DNA of 64,000 bases from an uncultured Bacteroidales bacterium. Lineage in GTDB: Bacteria; Bacteroidota; Bacteroidia; Bacteroidales; F082. The notes below the pieces were generated by a model. That model searched no databases. It had not been told where the DNA came from and was given only the letters and a program-made list of their open reading frames with translations. The stretch is from NCBI GenBank assembly GCA_905233445.1, contig CAJOEP010000013.1, forward strand, positions 1-64,000, written 5' to 3'. Positions 49,070 through 57,269 of this stretch are shown in pieces; the stretch's first letter is position 1; the number at the start of each line of letters is the position of its first letter. The position numbers were made by a program, and so were the translations under genes.

Positions 49070-49108
49070 AAAAATGTATAATTTTACAAGCTGAAAAATT
49101 ATAAGAAA

Positions 49109-49570
49109 ATGGATTATCCGATTGGAGAATATTATTGCAAATTAGACGCCAAGGGAAGGCTGCTTTTGCCCAGTAGTTTCAAGGAACAGCTGGGAGAGGC
49201 GCTGAACGAGGGGTTCGTGCTCCGACCGGGGTTGTTTGAGACATGCCTCGACGTGTATGGGAAGGACGATTGGCGTAAATTGCAGGACAAACTTGCCAAG
49301 TTGAACCCGTTCAAGAAGGAAAATCTGATGATGATGCGCCGCATCAACGGGGGTGCGCGCGTGGTGATGATGGACGGCAGCGGCCGTCTGCAGATTCCAA
49401 AGGACCTTGTGGATAAGTGCGGAATGGTGAAGGAAGTGGTGATAACTTCGCTGCCCGACAGGATGCAGATTTGGGCGAAGGAGAAGATGGATGAGAGCAA
49501 CGCCCAGATGACAGATGAAGAGTTCTCGCAGCTTTTGGAGGACCGACTTGGAAACATTGATTTTGAATAA
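49109..49570 (+). CDS. mraZ: MraZ, transcriptional regulator of the dcw cluster
   Basis: 153 residues with two AbrB-like halves, each with a DxxGR motif: CKLDAKGRLLLPSSF and MDGSGRLQIPKDL. Ring-forming DNA-binding protein that represses the dcw cluster in other bacteria by binding TGGGN repeats, which are present at 49055-49069. First gene of the dcw cluster; rsmH follows after 11 bases. Confidence 0.95.
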   Translation: MDYPIGEYYCKLDAKGRLLLPSSFKEQLGEALNEGFVLRPGLFETCLDVYGKDDWRKLQDKLAKLNPFKKENLMMMRRINGGARVVMMDGSGRLQIPKDLVDKCGMVKEVVITSLPDRMQIWAKEKMDESNAQMTDEEFSQLLEDRLGNIDFE

Positions 49571-49581
49571 GTTATAGAGTT

Positions 49582-50475
49582 ATGTATCATAATCCTGTGT
49601 TGTTGAACGAGTGTATCGATGGCCTGAACATCAATCCGAATGGCATCTATGTTGATGTGACGTTCGGCGGTGGCGGCCATTCGAGAGCAATCCTCGAAAA
49701 GCTCGAGGGCGGTCACTTGTATGCTTTCGACCAGGATGCCGACGCCGCGAAGAATGCCTTTGACGATGAGCGGTTTACGTTCATTCCGCAGAATTTCCGT
49801 TACATGAAAAACTTTGTGCAGCTTTACGCAAATTCGAAAGTTGACGGAATTTTGGCGGACTTGGGAGTGTCGTCGTATCAGTTCGACACGCCGGCGAAGG
49901 GTTTTTCGACACGTTTTGAGGGTCGCCTCGATATGCGAATGAACCAGAATGACCCCGTGGATGCGGCGAATATTGTGAATACGTACGAGGTTTCGGCTTT
50001 GGCCAGTGTTTTCTCGCGTTACGGTGAGTTGAAAAACGCAATGGCGATAGCAAGAGATATAGAATTGGCAAGAGATTTGAATCCGATTGAGACGACTACT
50101 GATTTGAAAAATGCGGTGGCCTCGCATCTGCCGAAAGGTCAGGAAAACAAGGTGCTGGCGCAGATTTTTCAGGCGTTGAGGATTGAGGTGAACAAGGAGA
50201 TGGAGGTGCTGGAGGCGTTTTTGTCGCAGTGCGCCGACGTTTTGAAACCGGGCGGCAGGCTGGTGGTGATGTCGTATCATTCGCTGGAAGACCGATTGGT
50301 GAAGAATTTCATGCGCAGCGGCAAGGCCGACGGCGAAGTGGAGCAGGATTTCTTCGGAAACCGCAACACACCTTATAAATTAATAACGCACAAGCCGATT
50401 GTTCCGAGCGACGAGGAAATCGCAAGAAACAGCAGGGCGAGGAGCGCGAAATTGAGAATAGCGGAGCTCCTGTAG
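49582..50475 (+). CDS. rsmH: 16S rRNA (cytosine-1402-N4)-methyltransferase
   Basis: 297 residues. N4-methylation of C1402 in 16S rRNA with SAM. Motifs: VLLNECIDGLNINPNGIYVD, VTFGGGGHSRAIL, FDQDADAAKNA, ILADLGVSSYQFDTP, and LVVMSYHSLEDRLVKNFMR. The stop is followed after 1 base by palindromic repeat copy 3. Confidence 0.97.
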   Translation: MYHNPVLLNECIDGLNINPNGIYVDVTFGGGGHSRAILEKLEGGHLYAFDQDADAAKNAFDDERFTFIPQNFRYMKNFVQLYANSKVDGILADLGVSSYQFDTPAKGFSTRFEGRLDMRMNQNDPVDAANIVNTYEVSALASVFSRYGELKNAMAIARDIELARDLNPIETTTDLKNAVASHLPKGQENKVLAQIFQALRIEVNKEMEVLEAFLSQCADVLKPGGRLVVMSYHSLEDRLVKNFMRSGKADGEVEQDFFGNRNTPYKLITHKPIVPSDEEIARNSRARSAKLRIAELL

Positions 50476-50476
50476 T

Positions 50477-50504
50477 GACAAGGCATGCCTTGTCCGTACA
50501 GGAT
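50477..50504 (+). repeat. Palindromic repeat, copy 3 (rsmH-ftsL gap)
   Basis: An 18-bp perfect palindrome GACAAGGCATGCCTTGTC (50477-50494) followed by CGTACAGGAT. Same core (GGCATGCC) and tail as copies at 7547 and 10893. It starts one base after the rsmH stop. Confidence 0.85.
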
Positions 50505-50513
50505 GAGAAAAAT

Positions 50514-50834
50514 ATGAAGAAAAATAAAGGATCGTTTTTTAAGAATTATCTTGGAGGTGACGTCTTCTCGAAGGAGACAGTGGTGAAGCAGTTGCCGTTT
50601 GTGCTGTATGTGGTGTTTTTGTTAATGATATATATATCAAACACTTACATCGCGGAGGATATGAAATTGGATATCATAAAAACGACAAAAGTTCTTGAAG
50701 AAAAAAAAGTTGAATATATAAGCATCAAATCTGAGATAACGAAGAGAACAAAACAGTCGGAGTTGTCGTTGAAGCTGAAAAACAAAGGGATAAAAGAAAC
50801 TGTAGAGCCTGTTAAGAAAATTGTTATAAGATAG
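50514..50834 (+). CDS. ftsL: FtsL-like division protein
   Basis: 106 residues. Basic N-terminus (MKKNKGSFFKNYLGG), one membrane helix at about 27-47 (LPFVLYVVFLLMIYISNTYI) and a coiled-coil periplasmic part (LEEKKVEYISIKSEITKRTK). This architecture, and the place between rsmH and ftsI, identify FtsL, which recruits and activates FtsW-FtsI. Identity rests more on position and topology than on sequence. ATG 50514 chosen over frame extension into the palindrome. Confidence 0.8.
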   Translation: MKKNKGSFFKNYLGGDVFSKETVVKQLPFVLYVVFLLMIYISNTYIAEDMKLDIIKTTKVLEEKKVEYISIKSEITKRTKQSELSLKLKNKGIKETVEPVKKIVIR

Positions 50835-50847
50835 AAAGGACAAGTTA

Positions 50848-52965
50848 GTGAATAATACCAGATTTAACGATGTATGGCGAGTTTTACTTGTTTATGTGCT
50901 CGTATTAGCGTTTGCAGTGGCAGTCGTGCTTAGGATTGTGTTTCTGCAAGTGGCTGAACGCGAGGATCTCATGGCTAAGGCTCGTGAAATGGACATCAGG
51001 ATGGTGAAAGTTCCGGCGGTGCGAGGCAATATTTTTTCGAAAAACGGGACGCTTTTGGCGACCACGATACCTGTTTATGACATCTTTTTTGACCCGTTGG
51101 CAGTGCCTGAAGATGTTTTTGACAAGGAGATAGGAGCATTGTCAGACAGTTTGTCGAAAATGCTTAAGGCTAAGAGCAAGTCACAGTATGTCAACAGTTT
51201 CAGAGAGGCACGGAAGAAAAACAGACGTTATGTTCGCATTGCCCGCAAGCTTAGATTGGATGATTACGAACGTATCAAGACGTTTCCGATTTTCAGAGAG
51301 AAGCTTGGCAACGGATTTATTGCCGAGAAACAGTTGATCAGAGAGCGTCCGTATGGCGACATCGCGATGCGTGTGATCGGCTACGTGAATCTCAGCGATA
51401 CGTTGCATTCTGTGAAAGTGGGATTGGAGGGAGCTTATGACACTTGCTTGAGAGGCAGCGACGGCTTGCAGATGCGCAGGCGTGTCAACGGCGGAAGATT
51501 TATTGATATGTCATCGTCGTCGAACGTGACGCCTTATAACGGTAATGACATTTACACTTCCATCGACGCGAAGATTCAGGATGTGGCCGAAGAGGCTCTT
51601 CGTCGTTGTCTGGTTGAAAACAACGCCCAACAAGGATGTGTCATCATGATGGATGTGAAATCGGGGTTTGTGGAGGTGATGGCATCGCTGCGTTACAACG
51701 ACAAGAAGAAAATATACGAGGAATCGTATAACTTCGCCATAGCAGAGAATGTGGAACCAGGCTCGACGTTTAAGGCAATCACCATGACGGCGTTGCTGGA
51801 AAACGACCGTAACTTTAACATTAACAGAGTGTTGAACCTCGGTACGACAGGTAAAATGAAGTTCGCAAACCGAGTCATGACCGACTCGCACGTGGTCGGT
51901 GAGGGGCATCCTACGGTAAAACAGTGTTTCTGGGAATCATCGAACATCGCGTTCGGATACCTTACCACAGAGGCGTTTGAAGGAAATCAGCAGCGTTTTA
52001 TAGACTTGATTTACAAAACAAAAATCAACGAGCCGCTAAATCTCGATATAAAAGGTGAGGGTAAGCCTTATATAAAAAGCACCGACAGTAGATTGTGGTC
52101 GAAAGTGTCATTGCCTTGGATGTCAATAGGTTATGAGCTGACAGTAACTCCGATAACCCTGTTGACTTATTACAATGCCATTGCTAACGACGGTAAAATG
52201 GTGAAACCTCAGTTTGTGAAGGAGATTCGCAGGGGCAATGATGTAGTGAAGACTTTCGACACCATCGTGATAAACGAAAAAATAGCTTCGGACAGGACAA
52301 TAAAAACATTGCAGGAACTGCTGTGCGGCGTGGTTGAAAACGGAACCGCGAAGGCTTTGAATAAATGTCCTTTTAAAGTGGCAGGAAAGACTGGTACCGC
52401 ACAGATAGCCAGCAACGGCAACTATAATCACAGGAACTATACCGCATCGTTTGTTGGATACTTCCCGGCCGACAATCCGAAATACACATGCATAGTGGTG
52501 ATTAGCAACCCAATGGGAAGAAATTACTACGGCGCGTCGGTATCGGCACCTGTTTTCAAAGAGATTGCCGAAAAGGTTTATGCCACGGAACTGGGTGTCA
52601 CCGACGAGGCTCGGATTTATTCGGCTAACTGCGACAAATATACCAAAGCCGACATCGCATATTATAGCGACGTGGTTGATTATTGCGAGATGGCAGGAAT
52701 CAGAATGGTTGATGGAGAACTTGGTACTGAATGGGTTAACGTGAAAACATCCAGCAATGGAGGTGTGAAATTCACAAATGTGACGCTGCATGACGATGAG
52801 GTGCCAAATCTTGTTGGGATGAATGTGATGGATGCCGTATATCTCGTCGAATCGATGGGATGGAAGGTGGAGTTCAGCGGAAAAGGCTTGGTGGATAGCC
52901 AAAGCGTGAAAGCAGGAACGAAATTGGAAAAAGGGAAAACGATTAGTTTAAAGTTGAAAGTGTAG
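50848..52965 (+). CDS. ftsI: Septal transpeptidase FtsI (penicillin-binding protein with PASTA domain)
   Basis: 705 residues. Cross-links septal peptidoglycan with FtsW. One N-terminal membrane helix (about 12-32), dimerisation domain, and transpeptidase domain with catalytic Ser in EPGSTFKAITMTA (SxxK), ESSNIAFGYL (SxN) and VAGKTGTAQIAS (KTG). A C-terminal PASTA domain reads VPNLVGMNVMDAVYLVESMG. The start is GTG at 50848 (NNTRFNDVWRVLLVYVL); no suitable ATG lies nearby. The TAG stop lies at the edge of a GTGTAGAG-type repeat. Confidence 0.95.
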   Translation: MNNTRFNDVWRVLLVYVLVLAFAVAVVLRIVFLQVAEREDLMAKAREMDIRMVKVPAVRGNIFSKNGTLLATTIPVYDIFFDPLAVPEDVFDKEIGALSDSLSKMLKAKSKSQYVNSFREARKKNRRYVRIARKLRLDDYERIKTFPIFREKLGNGFIAEKQLIRERPYGDIAMRVIGYVNLSDTLHSVKVGLEGAYDTCLRGSDGLQMRRRVNGGRFIDMSSSSNVTPYNGNDIYTSIDAKIQDVAEEALRRCLVENNAQQGCVIMMDVKSGFVEVMASLRYNDKKKIYEESYNFAIAENVEPGSTFKAITMTALLENDRNFNINRVLNLGTTGKMKFANRVMTDSHVVGEGHPTVKQCFWESSNIAFGYLTTEAFEGNQQRFIDLIYKTKINEPLNLDIKGEGKPYIKSTDSRLWSKVSLPWMSIGYELTVTPITLLTYYNAIANDGKMVKPQFVKEIRRGNDVVKTFDTIVINEKIASDRTIKTLQELLCGVVENGTAKALNKCPFKVAGKTGTAQIASNGNYNHRNYTASFVGYFPADNPKYTCIVVISNPMGRNYYGASVSAPVFKEIAEKVYATELGVTDEARIYSANCDKYTKADIAYYSDVVDYCEMAGIRMVDGELGTEWVNVKTSSNGGVKFTNVTLHDDEVPNLVGMNVMDAVYLVESMGWKVEFSGKGLVDSQSVKAGTKLEKGKTISLKLKV

Positions 52966-52983
52966 AGTTTAGAGATAAAAGAA

Positions 52984-54399
52984 ATGAATATTGAAGAAAT
53001 TTTAAACGGCGCGAAGGATTTGCAGTTCGATTCGAGGAAGTGCACTGACGGCAGTGTGTTTTTTGCGATTCGCGGAACGCAGGTCGATGGCCATGACTAT
53101 ATCGCGAAAGCTGTTGAAAACGGCGCAAAGACCGTTGTCTGCGAGCAGATGCCTGAGACGCAGGCTGATGGCGTGAGATTTGTTGTGGTCGAGAACAGTG
53201 CGAAGGCTTTGGGACTAGCAGCATCAGAGTTTTATGGCAATCCGTCGAAAAAACTGCATCTGGTGGGAGTGACCGGCACTAACGGAAAGACCACCATCGC
53301 TACCTTGTTATATCGTCTGTTTACCGATGCGGGGTACGTTTGCGGACTTCTATCCACAATTGAAAATATCATCGGTAAAAAGGTCGTCCCATCTACACAT
53401 ACTACTGGTGACCAATTGGAACTCAACGAGTTACTGTCACAGATGGTTGATGCGGGCTGCGAATACGCCTTCATGGAGGTGAGCTCACACTCAATCGACC
53501 AGGATAGAATCGCTGGCTTGCATTTCGACGGCGGAATCTTCACAAATCTAACCCAAGATCATTTGGATTACCATAAAACACTGGCGAATTATCGTGATGC
53601 AAAGAAGAAATACTTCGATAACCTGCCATCAACGGCATTTGCATTGACGAACCTCGATGACAAGAACGGCATGGTGATGCTGCAGAACACCAAAGCTTTG
53701 AAGAAGACATATTCATTGAAGCATGACGCCGATTTCAAAGGCTTGGTGATGGAGAGTTATTTTGATGGTATGGAGTTGAAAATCAACAATAAAGCTGTCT
53801 CGACGTTCCTCGTCGGAAGGTTTAACGCATACAATCTGCTGGCGATTTACGGAGCTGCTGTTTTGCTTGGGATGCCTGAGGAAGAGGTGCTTAGTGAAGT
53901 CAGTAAGCTGCACAGCGCGTCGGGGCGTTTCCAGATGGTGAACTCGAAAGACGGTATCGTGGGCATTGTCGATTACGCGCACACGCCTGATGCTTTGGAA
54001 AACGTGCTCTCAACCATCAATGAGATACGAACACACAACGAGACTCTGATAACCGTGGCAGGCGCAGGTGGCAACCGTGATGCCGACAAACGTCCGAAGA
54101 TGGCCGCAGCGGCGGTGAAACTGTCAGACCGACTCATCATCACAAGCGACAACCCGCGTTTTGAGGAGCCTGAAGACATAATCAGTCAGATGAAGGCGGG
54201 CGTACCGGGCGAGTACTACAATAAGGTGCTGTGCATCACCGACCGTCGAGAGGCTATCCGCACCGCGGTGGCACTTGCGAAGAAAGGCGACATCATCCTC
54301 GTGGCTGGCAAAGGTCATGAGACATATCAGGATGTGAAAGGTGTGAAACATCATTTTGACGACCGCGAAGAGCTTGAAAAGGCATTTAAAGAAAAATAA
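52984..54399 (+). CDS. murE: UDP-MurNAc-L-Ala-D-Glu:meso-diaminopimelate ligase MurE
   Basis: 471 residues. Adds the third residue to the UDP-MurNAc peptide. ATP-site LVGVTGTNGKTTIATLLYRL, central-domain GCEYAFMEVSSHSIDQDR and ALTNLDD, and C-terminal ITSDNPRFEEPEDI. The DNPR motif is the one that selects meso-diaminopimelate, in keeping with dapD in this window. Normally mraY and murD would follow; here only a murD-like fragment does. Confidence 0.96.
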   Translation: MNIEEILNGAKDLQFDSRKCTDGSVFFAIRGTQVDGHDYIAKAVENGAKTVVCEQMPETQADGVRFVVVENSAKALGLAASEFYGNPSKKLHLVGVTGTNGKTTIATLLYRLFTDAGYVCGLLSTIENIIGKKVVPSTHTTGDQLELNELLSQMVDAGCEYAFMEVSSHSIDQDRIAGLHFDGGIFTNLTQDHLDYHKTLANYRDAKKKYFDNLPSTAFALTNLDDKNGMVMLQNTKALKKTYSLKHDADFKGLVMESYFDGMELKINNKAVSTFLVGRFNAYNLLAIYGAAVLLGMPEEEVLSEVSKLHSASGRFQMVNSKDGIVGIVDYAHTPDALENVLSTINEIRTHNETLITVAGAGGNRDADKRPKMAAAAVKLSDRLIITSDNPRFEEPEDIISQMKAGVPGEYYNKVLCITDRREAIRTAVALAKKGDIILVAGKGHETYQDVKGVKHHFDDREELEKAFKEK

Positions 54400-54433
54400 A
54401 ATCAATATATAAGTCTTTAATAATTATACGATT

Positions 54434-54964
54434 ATGACATTAGAACAGTTGGCTAAACAAGGCAGAAGAAAAGAGATTTACACCGTTGCTATTAACCAAA
54501 GGATTTGCGACGCACGCAACGAGAATCTGAAAAACAGCTTCGTAGATTGCGAGCATATCAAGCATAGAAACGAGTTCGTGGCGATGAAAAACGGCGTCAG
54601 ATATATCAACGACAGCGCTGCCAAGAGTCTTTCGGCGACGTGGTTCTCGATTGAAAGCTTGAATGAGCCTGTGGTATGGATAGCCTTTGCCGGCAATGAG
54701 GATTATGATGAAATGATTCCTGTTGTGCGTCAACATGTTAAGTCGATTATTTGTGTCGGTGATAATACCGAACCTATGCGTTCTTCATTGAGTTGCCTGG
54801 TCCGTGACGGCGTTATGCAGGCCGAGAATATGGAAGAGGCATTTAGAATGGCGACAAATAAGGCCATATCAGGATATGCGGTGCTTTTCTCTCCTGGTTG
54901 CGAATCAGACGTTTATGATGCCAGAAAGCTTGAGAGAGTATTTGTAAAAATGGCGAAAGAATAA
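54434..54964 (+). CDS. MurD C-terminal-domain-like protein (degenerate, no ATPase domain)
   Basis: 176 residues matching only the last part of MurD (UDP-MurNAc-L-Ala:D-Glu ligase). It begins near the end of the central domain (VAINQRICDARNENLKNSF), then IKHRNEFVAMKNGVRYIND, VVWIAFAGNEDYDEMIPVV and VLFSPGCESDVYDARKL. The N-terminal UDP-binding and central ATP-binding domains are absent. Key C-terminal residues are changed: where MurD has DSKATN it has DSAAKS, and where MurD has SPACAS it has SPGCES. It therefore cannot be a working MurD. The frame is open and starts with ATG 54434. It occupies the murD position between murE and ftsW; mraY is absent. A remnant or a repurposed domain. Confidence 0.8.
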   Translation: MTLEQLAKQGRRKEIYTVAINQRICDARNENLKNSFVDCEHIKHRNEFVAMKNGVRYINDSAAKSLSATWFSIESLNEPVVWIAFAGNEDYDEMIPVVRQHVKSIICVGDNTEPMRSSLSCLVRDGVMQAENMEEAFRMATNKAISGYAVLFSPGCESDVYDARKLERVFVKMAKE

Positions 54965-54970
54965 TATTAT

Positions 54971-56185
54971 ATGAGCAAAGAGACTATAGTGGCGAAAATT
55001 AAGGAGCTGTTCAAAGGCGACAAAGTTATTTGGATAGTGACACTGTTTCTTGTTTTGATTTCATTACTCGTGGTTTACACCTCTTCGGAGCAGCTGGCGA
55101 ACCGCCGAAATCAAAACAACACATACATTTTGTTCCGTCATTTCATTACTATAGTTCTTGGACTTGGCGTCATGATTTTCGCTGCGAATATCAAGTATAA
55201 AAGGTATTCGCGTTTGCTGTTGCTGCTGTTTTGGATCTCGGTGCCGCTGTTGGTCTTTACTATGTTTTTGGGAAAATATGTCAACAACGCGCAGCGTGGC
55301 ATTGAGATTATGGGAATGACTTTCCAAACCAGCGATTTGGCGAAAGTGGCGCTGGTCGGATTCTTGGCGCGTGTGCTTACGCTGAGGCGCGACAGCCTTA
55401 ATGACGTCAAGGAGGTGATAAAATATGTGATGGTGCCAATCATTGTGGTGGTCGGCCTCATCTTCAAAAACAATTTCTCGACGGCAGCCATGCTTTTTGT
55501 GACCTGTCTCGTGGTGATGTTTTTGGGAAAGATTAAAATGAAATACATACTTGGTTTTGTGGGTGCCGTGGTGGTTGCCGGAGCCATAGCGTTGCTGGTT
55601 TTGCTTGCTATTAAGCCTGCCGATGCCAAAGATACCAACCGAAGCAGGACGTGGCTGGCGCGTGTTGAGCGTTTCTTCGGCGGAGATAAGGAAGAACAGG
55701 AGCAAGACGATAAGTTTAATCAGGTGCTTCAGGCAAAGATTGCAATTGCAGGCGGCGGAATCATCGGTAAAGGCCCCGGGAAAAGCACTCAGCGCAACAT
55801 TTTACAGCATGCCTATTCCGACTTCATCTATGCGATGATCATTGAGGAATACGGTCTCATTGGTGGTGCTTTCGTCCTGATTTTGTATCTTGTGTTGCTG
55901 TTCAGAGCCACTCGTATTATGATACGGGCACCACAATCATATGGAGGCCTCCTCGCCATGGGACTGGCATTCGGACTGGTGCTTCAGGCGATGCTGAACA
56001 TGGGCGTGGCGGTAGGACTGCTGCCTGTTACCGGACAACCGCTGCCGTTTGTCAGTATGGGCGGCACATCGCTGATGTTCACGGGATTGTCATTGGGAAT
56101 AATTATTAGTGTTTCAAAAGAAATTGATAAAGTTAACAACGATGAAAGAGACGCAGAAATCGAAGTCGCTGAGACTGATAGTTAG
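54971..56185 (+). CDS. ftsW: Septal peptidoglycan glycosyltransferase FtsW
   Basis: 404 residues, SEDS family with about ten membrane helices. Polymerises lipid II at the septum together with FtsI. Motifs: NAQRGIEIMGMTFQTSDLAK, the catalytic-Asp region HAYSDFIYAMIIEEYGLIGG, GLLPVTGQPLPFVSMGGTSL. A large periplasmic loop (about 215-260) is rich in charged residues. It overlaps murG by 44 bases. Confidence 0.96.
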   Translation: MSKETIVAKIKELFKGDKVIWIVTLFLVLISLLVVYTSSEQLANRRNQNNTYILFRHFITIVLGLGVMIFAANIKYKRYSRLLLLLFWISVPLLVFTMFLGKYVNNAQRGIEIMGMTFQTSDLAKVALVGFLARVLTLRRDSLNDVKEVIKYVMVPIIVVVGLIFKNNFSTAAMLFVTCLVVMFLGKIKMKYILGFVGAVVVAGAIALLVLLAIKPADAKDTNRSRTWLARVERFFGGDKEEQEQDDKFNQVLQAKIAIAGGGIIGKGPGKSTQRNILQHAYSDFIYAMIIEEYGLIGGAFVLILYLVLLFRATRIMIRAPQSYGGLLAMGLAFGLVLQAMLNMGVAVGLLPVTGQPLPFVSMGGTSLMFTGLSLGIIISVSKEIDKVNNDERDAEIEVAETDS

Positions 56186-57269
56186 CGGCGGAGGCACAGG
56201 AGGACATATCTTCCCTGCCATTGCTATTGCCGACGCTTTCAAACGCAGTCATCCTGATGCCGAGATTTTGTTTGTCGGCGCAAAAGGAAGAATGGAGATG
56301 GAACGTGTGCCCCAAGCAGGCTATCCTATTGAGGGTCTGTGGATTAGCGGATTCAAACGCGAGCTGTCACTCGATAATCTTAGCTTCCCGTTCAAACTGA
56401 TAAGCAGCCTCTGCAAAGCAAAACGCATACTGAAGAAATTCAAACCTGATGTGGTGGTCGGTGTCGGCGGATTCGCAAGCGGCCCGACGATGCGTAAAGC
56501 TACATCGCTCGGTATCCCGGTGGTGATTCAGGAACAGAACTCGTATCCTGGCGTCACTAACAAGATAGTGGCACCTAAGGCTGCTAAAATATGCGTCGCT
56601 TACGAAAATATGGACCGCTGGTTCCCGAAAGATAAAATCGTTTTCACTGGTAACCCATTGAGAAACAATGTGGTAAGCGTTGATGGTAAACGTGAAGAAG
56701 GTGCAAGATTCTTCGGATTGGACCCGAATAAGCCTATTATTCTTCTCGTAGGAGGCAGCCAAGGCGCACTGGGTATCAACAAGGGCATCTCAGCCAAGCT
56801 TTCAATGTTTAAAGATGTTGATTATCAACTGATTTGGCAAACAGGGAAGCATTATATCGAGCAGGCTCAGAACGAAATAAAAGAACTTGGACTTGAAGAT
56901 AAGGTGAAGCCGACGGTGTTTATTGACAGAATGGATTTGGCATACGGTTGCGCCGACGTGGTGATTTCCCGCGCCGGTGCCATGTCTATATCCGAACTCT
57001 CAATAGTGAAAAAAGCTGTTGTTTTCGTTCCGCTTCCAACGGCTGCCGAGGATCATCAGACTAAAAACGCACAGAGTCTGGTCGATAAAGACGCAGCAAT
57101 TATGGTTAAAAATAGCGAGACATCAGAAAAACTCATCCCCACTGTGTTTGAATTGTTGACAGATAAAGAAAAAATTTGCAAAATGCAAGAAAATATCGCT
57201 ATATTTGCAAGACCAAACGCAGCGGAAGATATTGTAAATGAAATAGATAAGGTATGTTGTATTTCTTAG
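56142..57269 (+). CDS. murG: MurG, lipid II-forming GlcNAc transferase
   Basis: 375 residues. Adds GlcNAc to lipid I on the inner face of the membrane. GT-B fold with N-terminal glycine motif VSGGGTGGHIFPAIAIAD, GVGGFASGPTMRKATSLGIP, QEQNSYPGVTNKI, and C-terminal VGGSQGALGIN, SRAGAMSISELS and PTAAEDHQTKNAQ. ATG 56142 (MKETQKSKSLRLIVSGGG) overlaps the ftsW end; a longer start would overlap further. Confidence 0.96.
   Translation: MKETQKSKSLRLIVSGGGTGGHIFPAIAIADAFKRSHPDAEILFVGAKGRMEMERVPQAGYPIEGLWISGFKRELSLDNLSFPFKLISSLCKAKRILKKFKPDVVVGVGGFASGPTMRKATSLGIPVVIQEQNSYPGVTNKIVAPKAAKICVAYENMDRWFPKDKIVFTGNPLRNNVVSVDGKREEGARFFGLDPNKPIILLVGGSQGALGINKGISAKLSMFKDVDYQLIWQTGKHYIEQAQNEIKELGLEDKVKPTVFIDRMDLAYGCADVVISRAGAMSISELSIVKKAVVFVPLPTAAEDHQTKNAQSLVDKDAAIMVKNSETSEKLIPTVFELLTDKEKICKMQENIAIFARPNAAEDIVNEIDKVCCIS

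Noticed and set aside
49132-50280. A 382-codon open frame antisense to mraZ and rsmH
   Set aside because: It spans two well-conserved genes on the other strand, is very rich in His/Arg/Ser and has no recognisable domain.
54434-54964. This gene annotated as murD
   Set aside because: Only the C-terminal domain is present, and key residues (DSKATN, SPACAS) are changed, so calling it a ligase would mislead.
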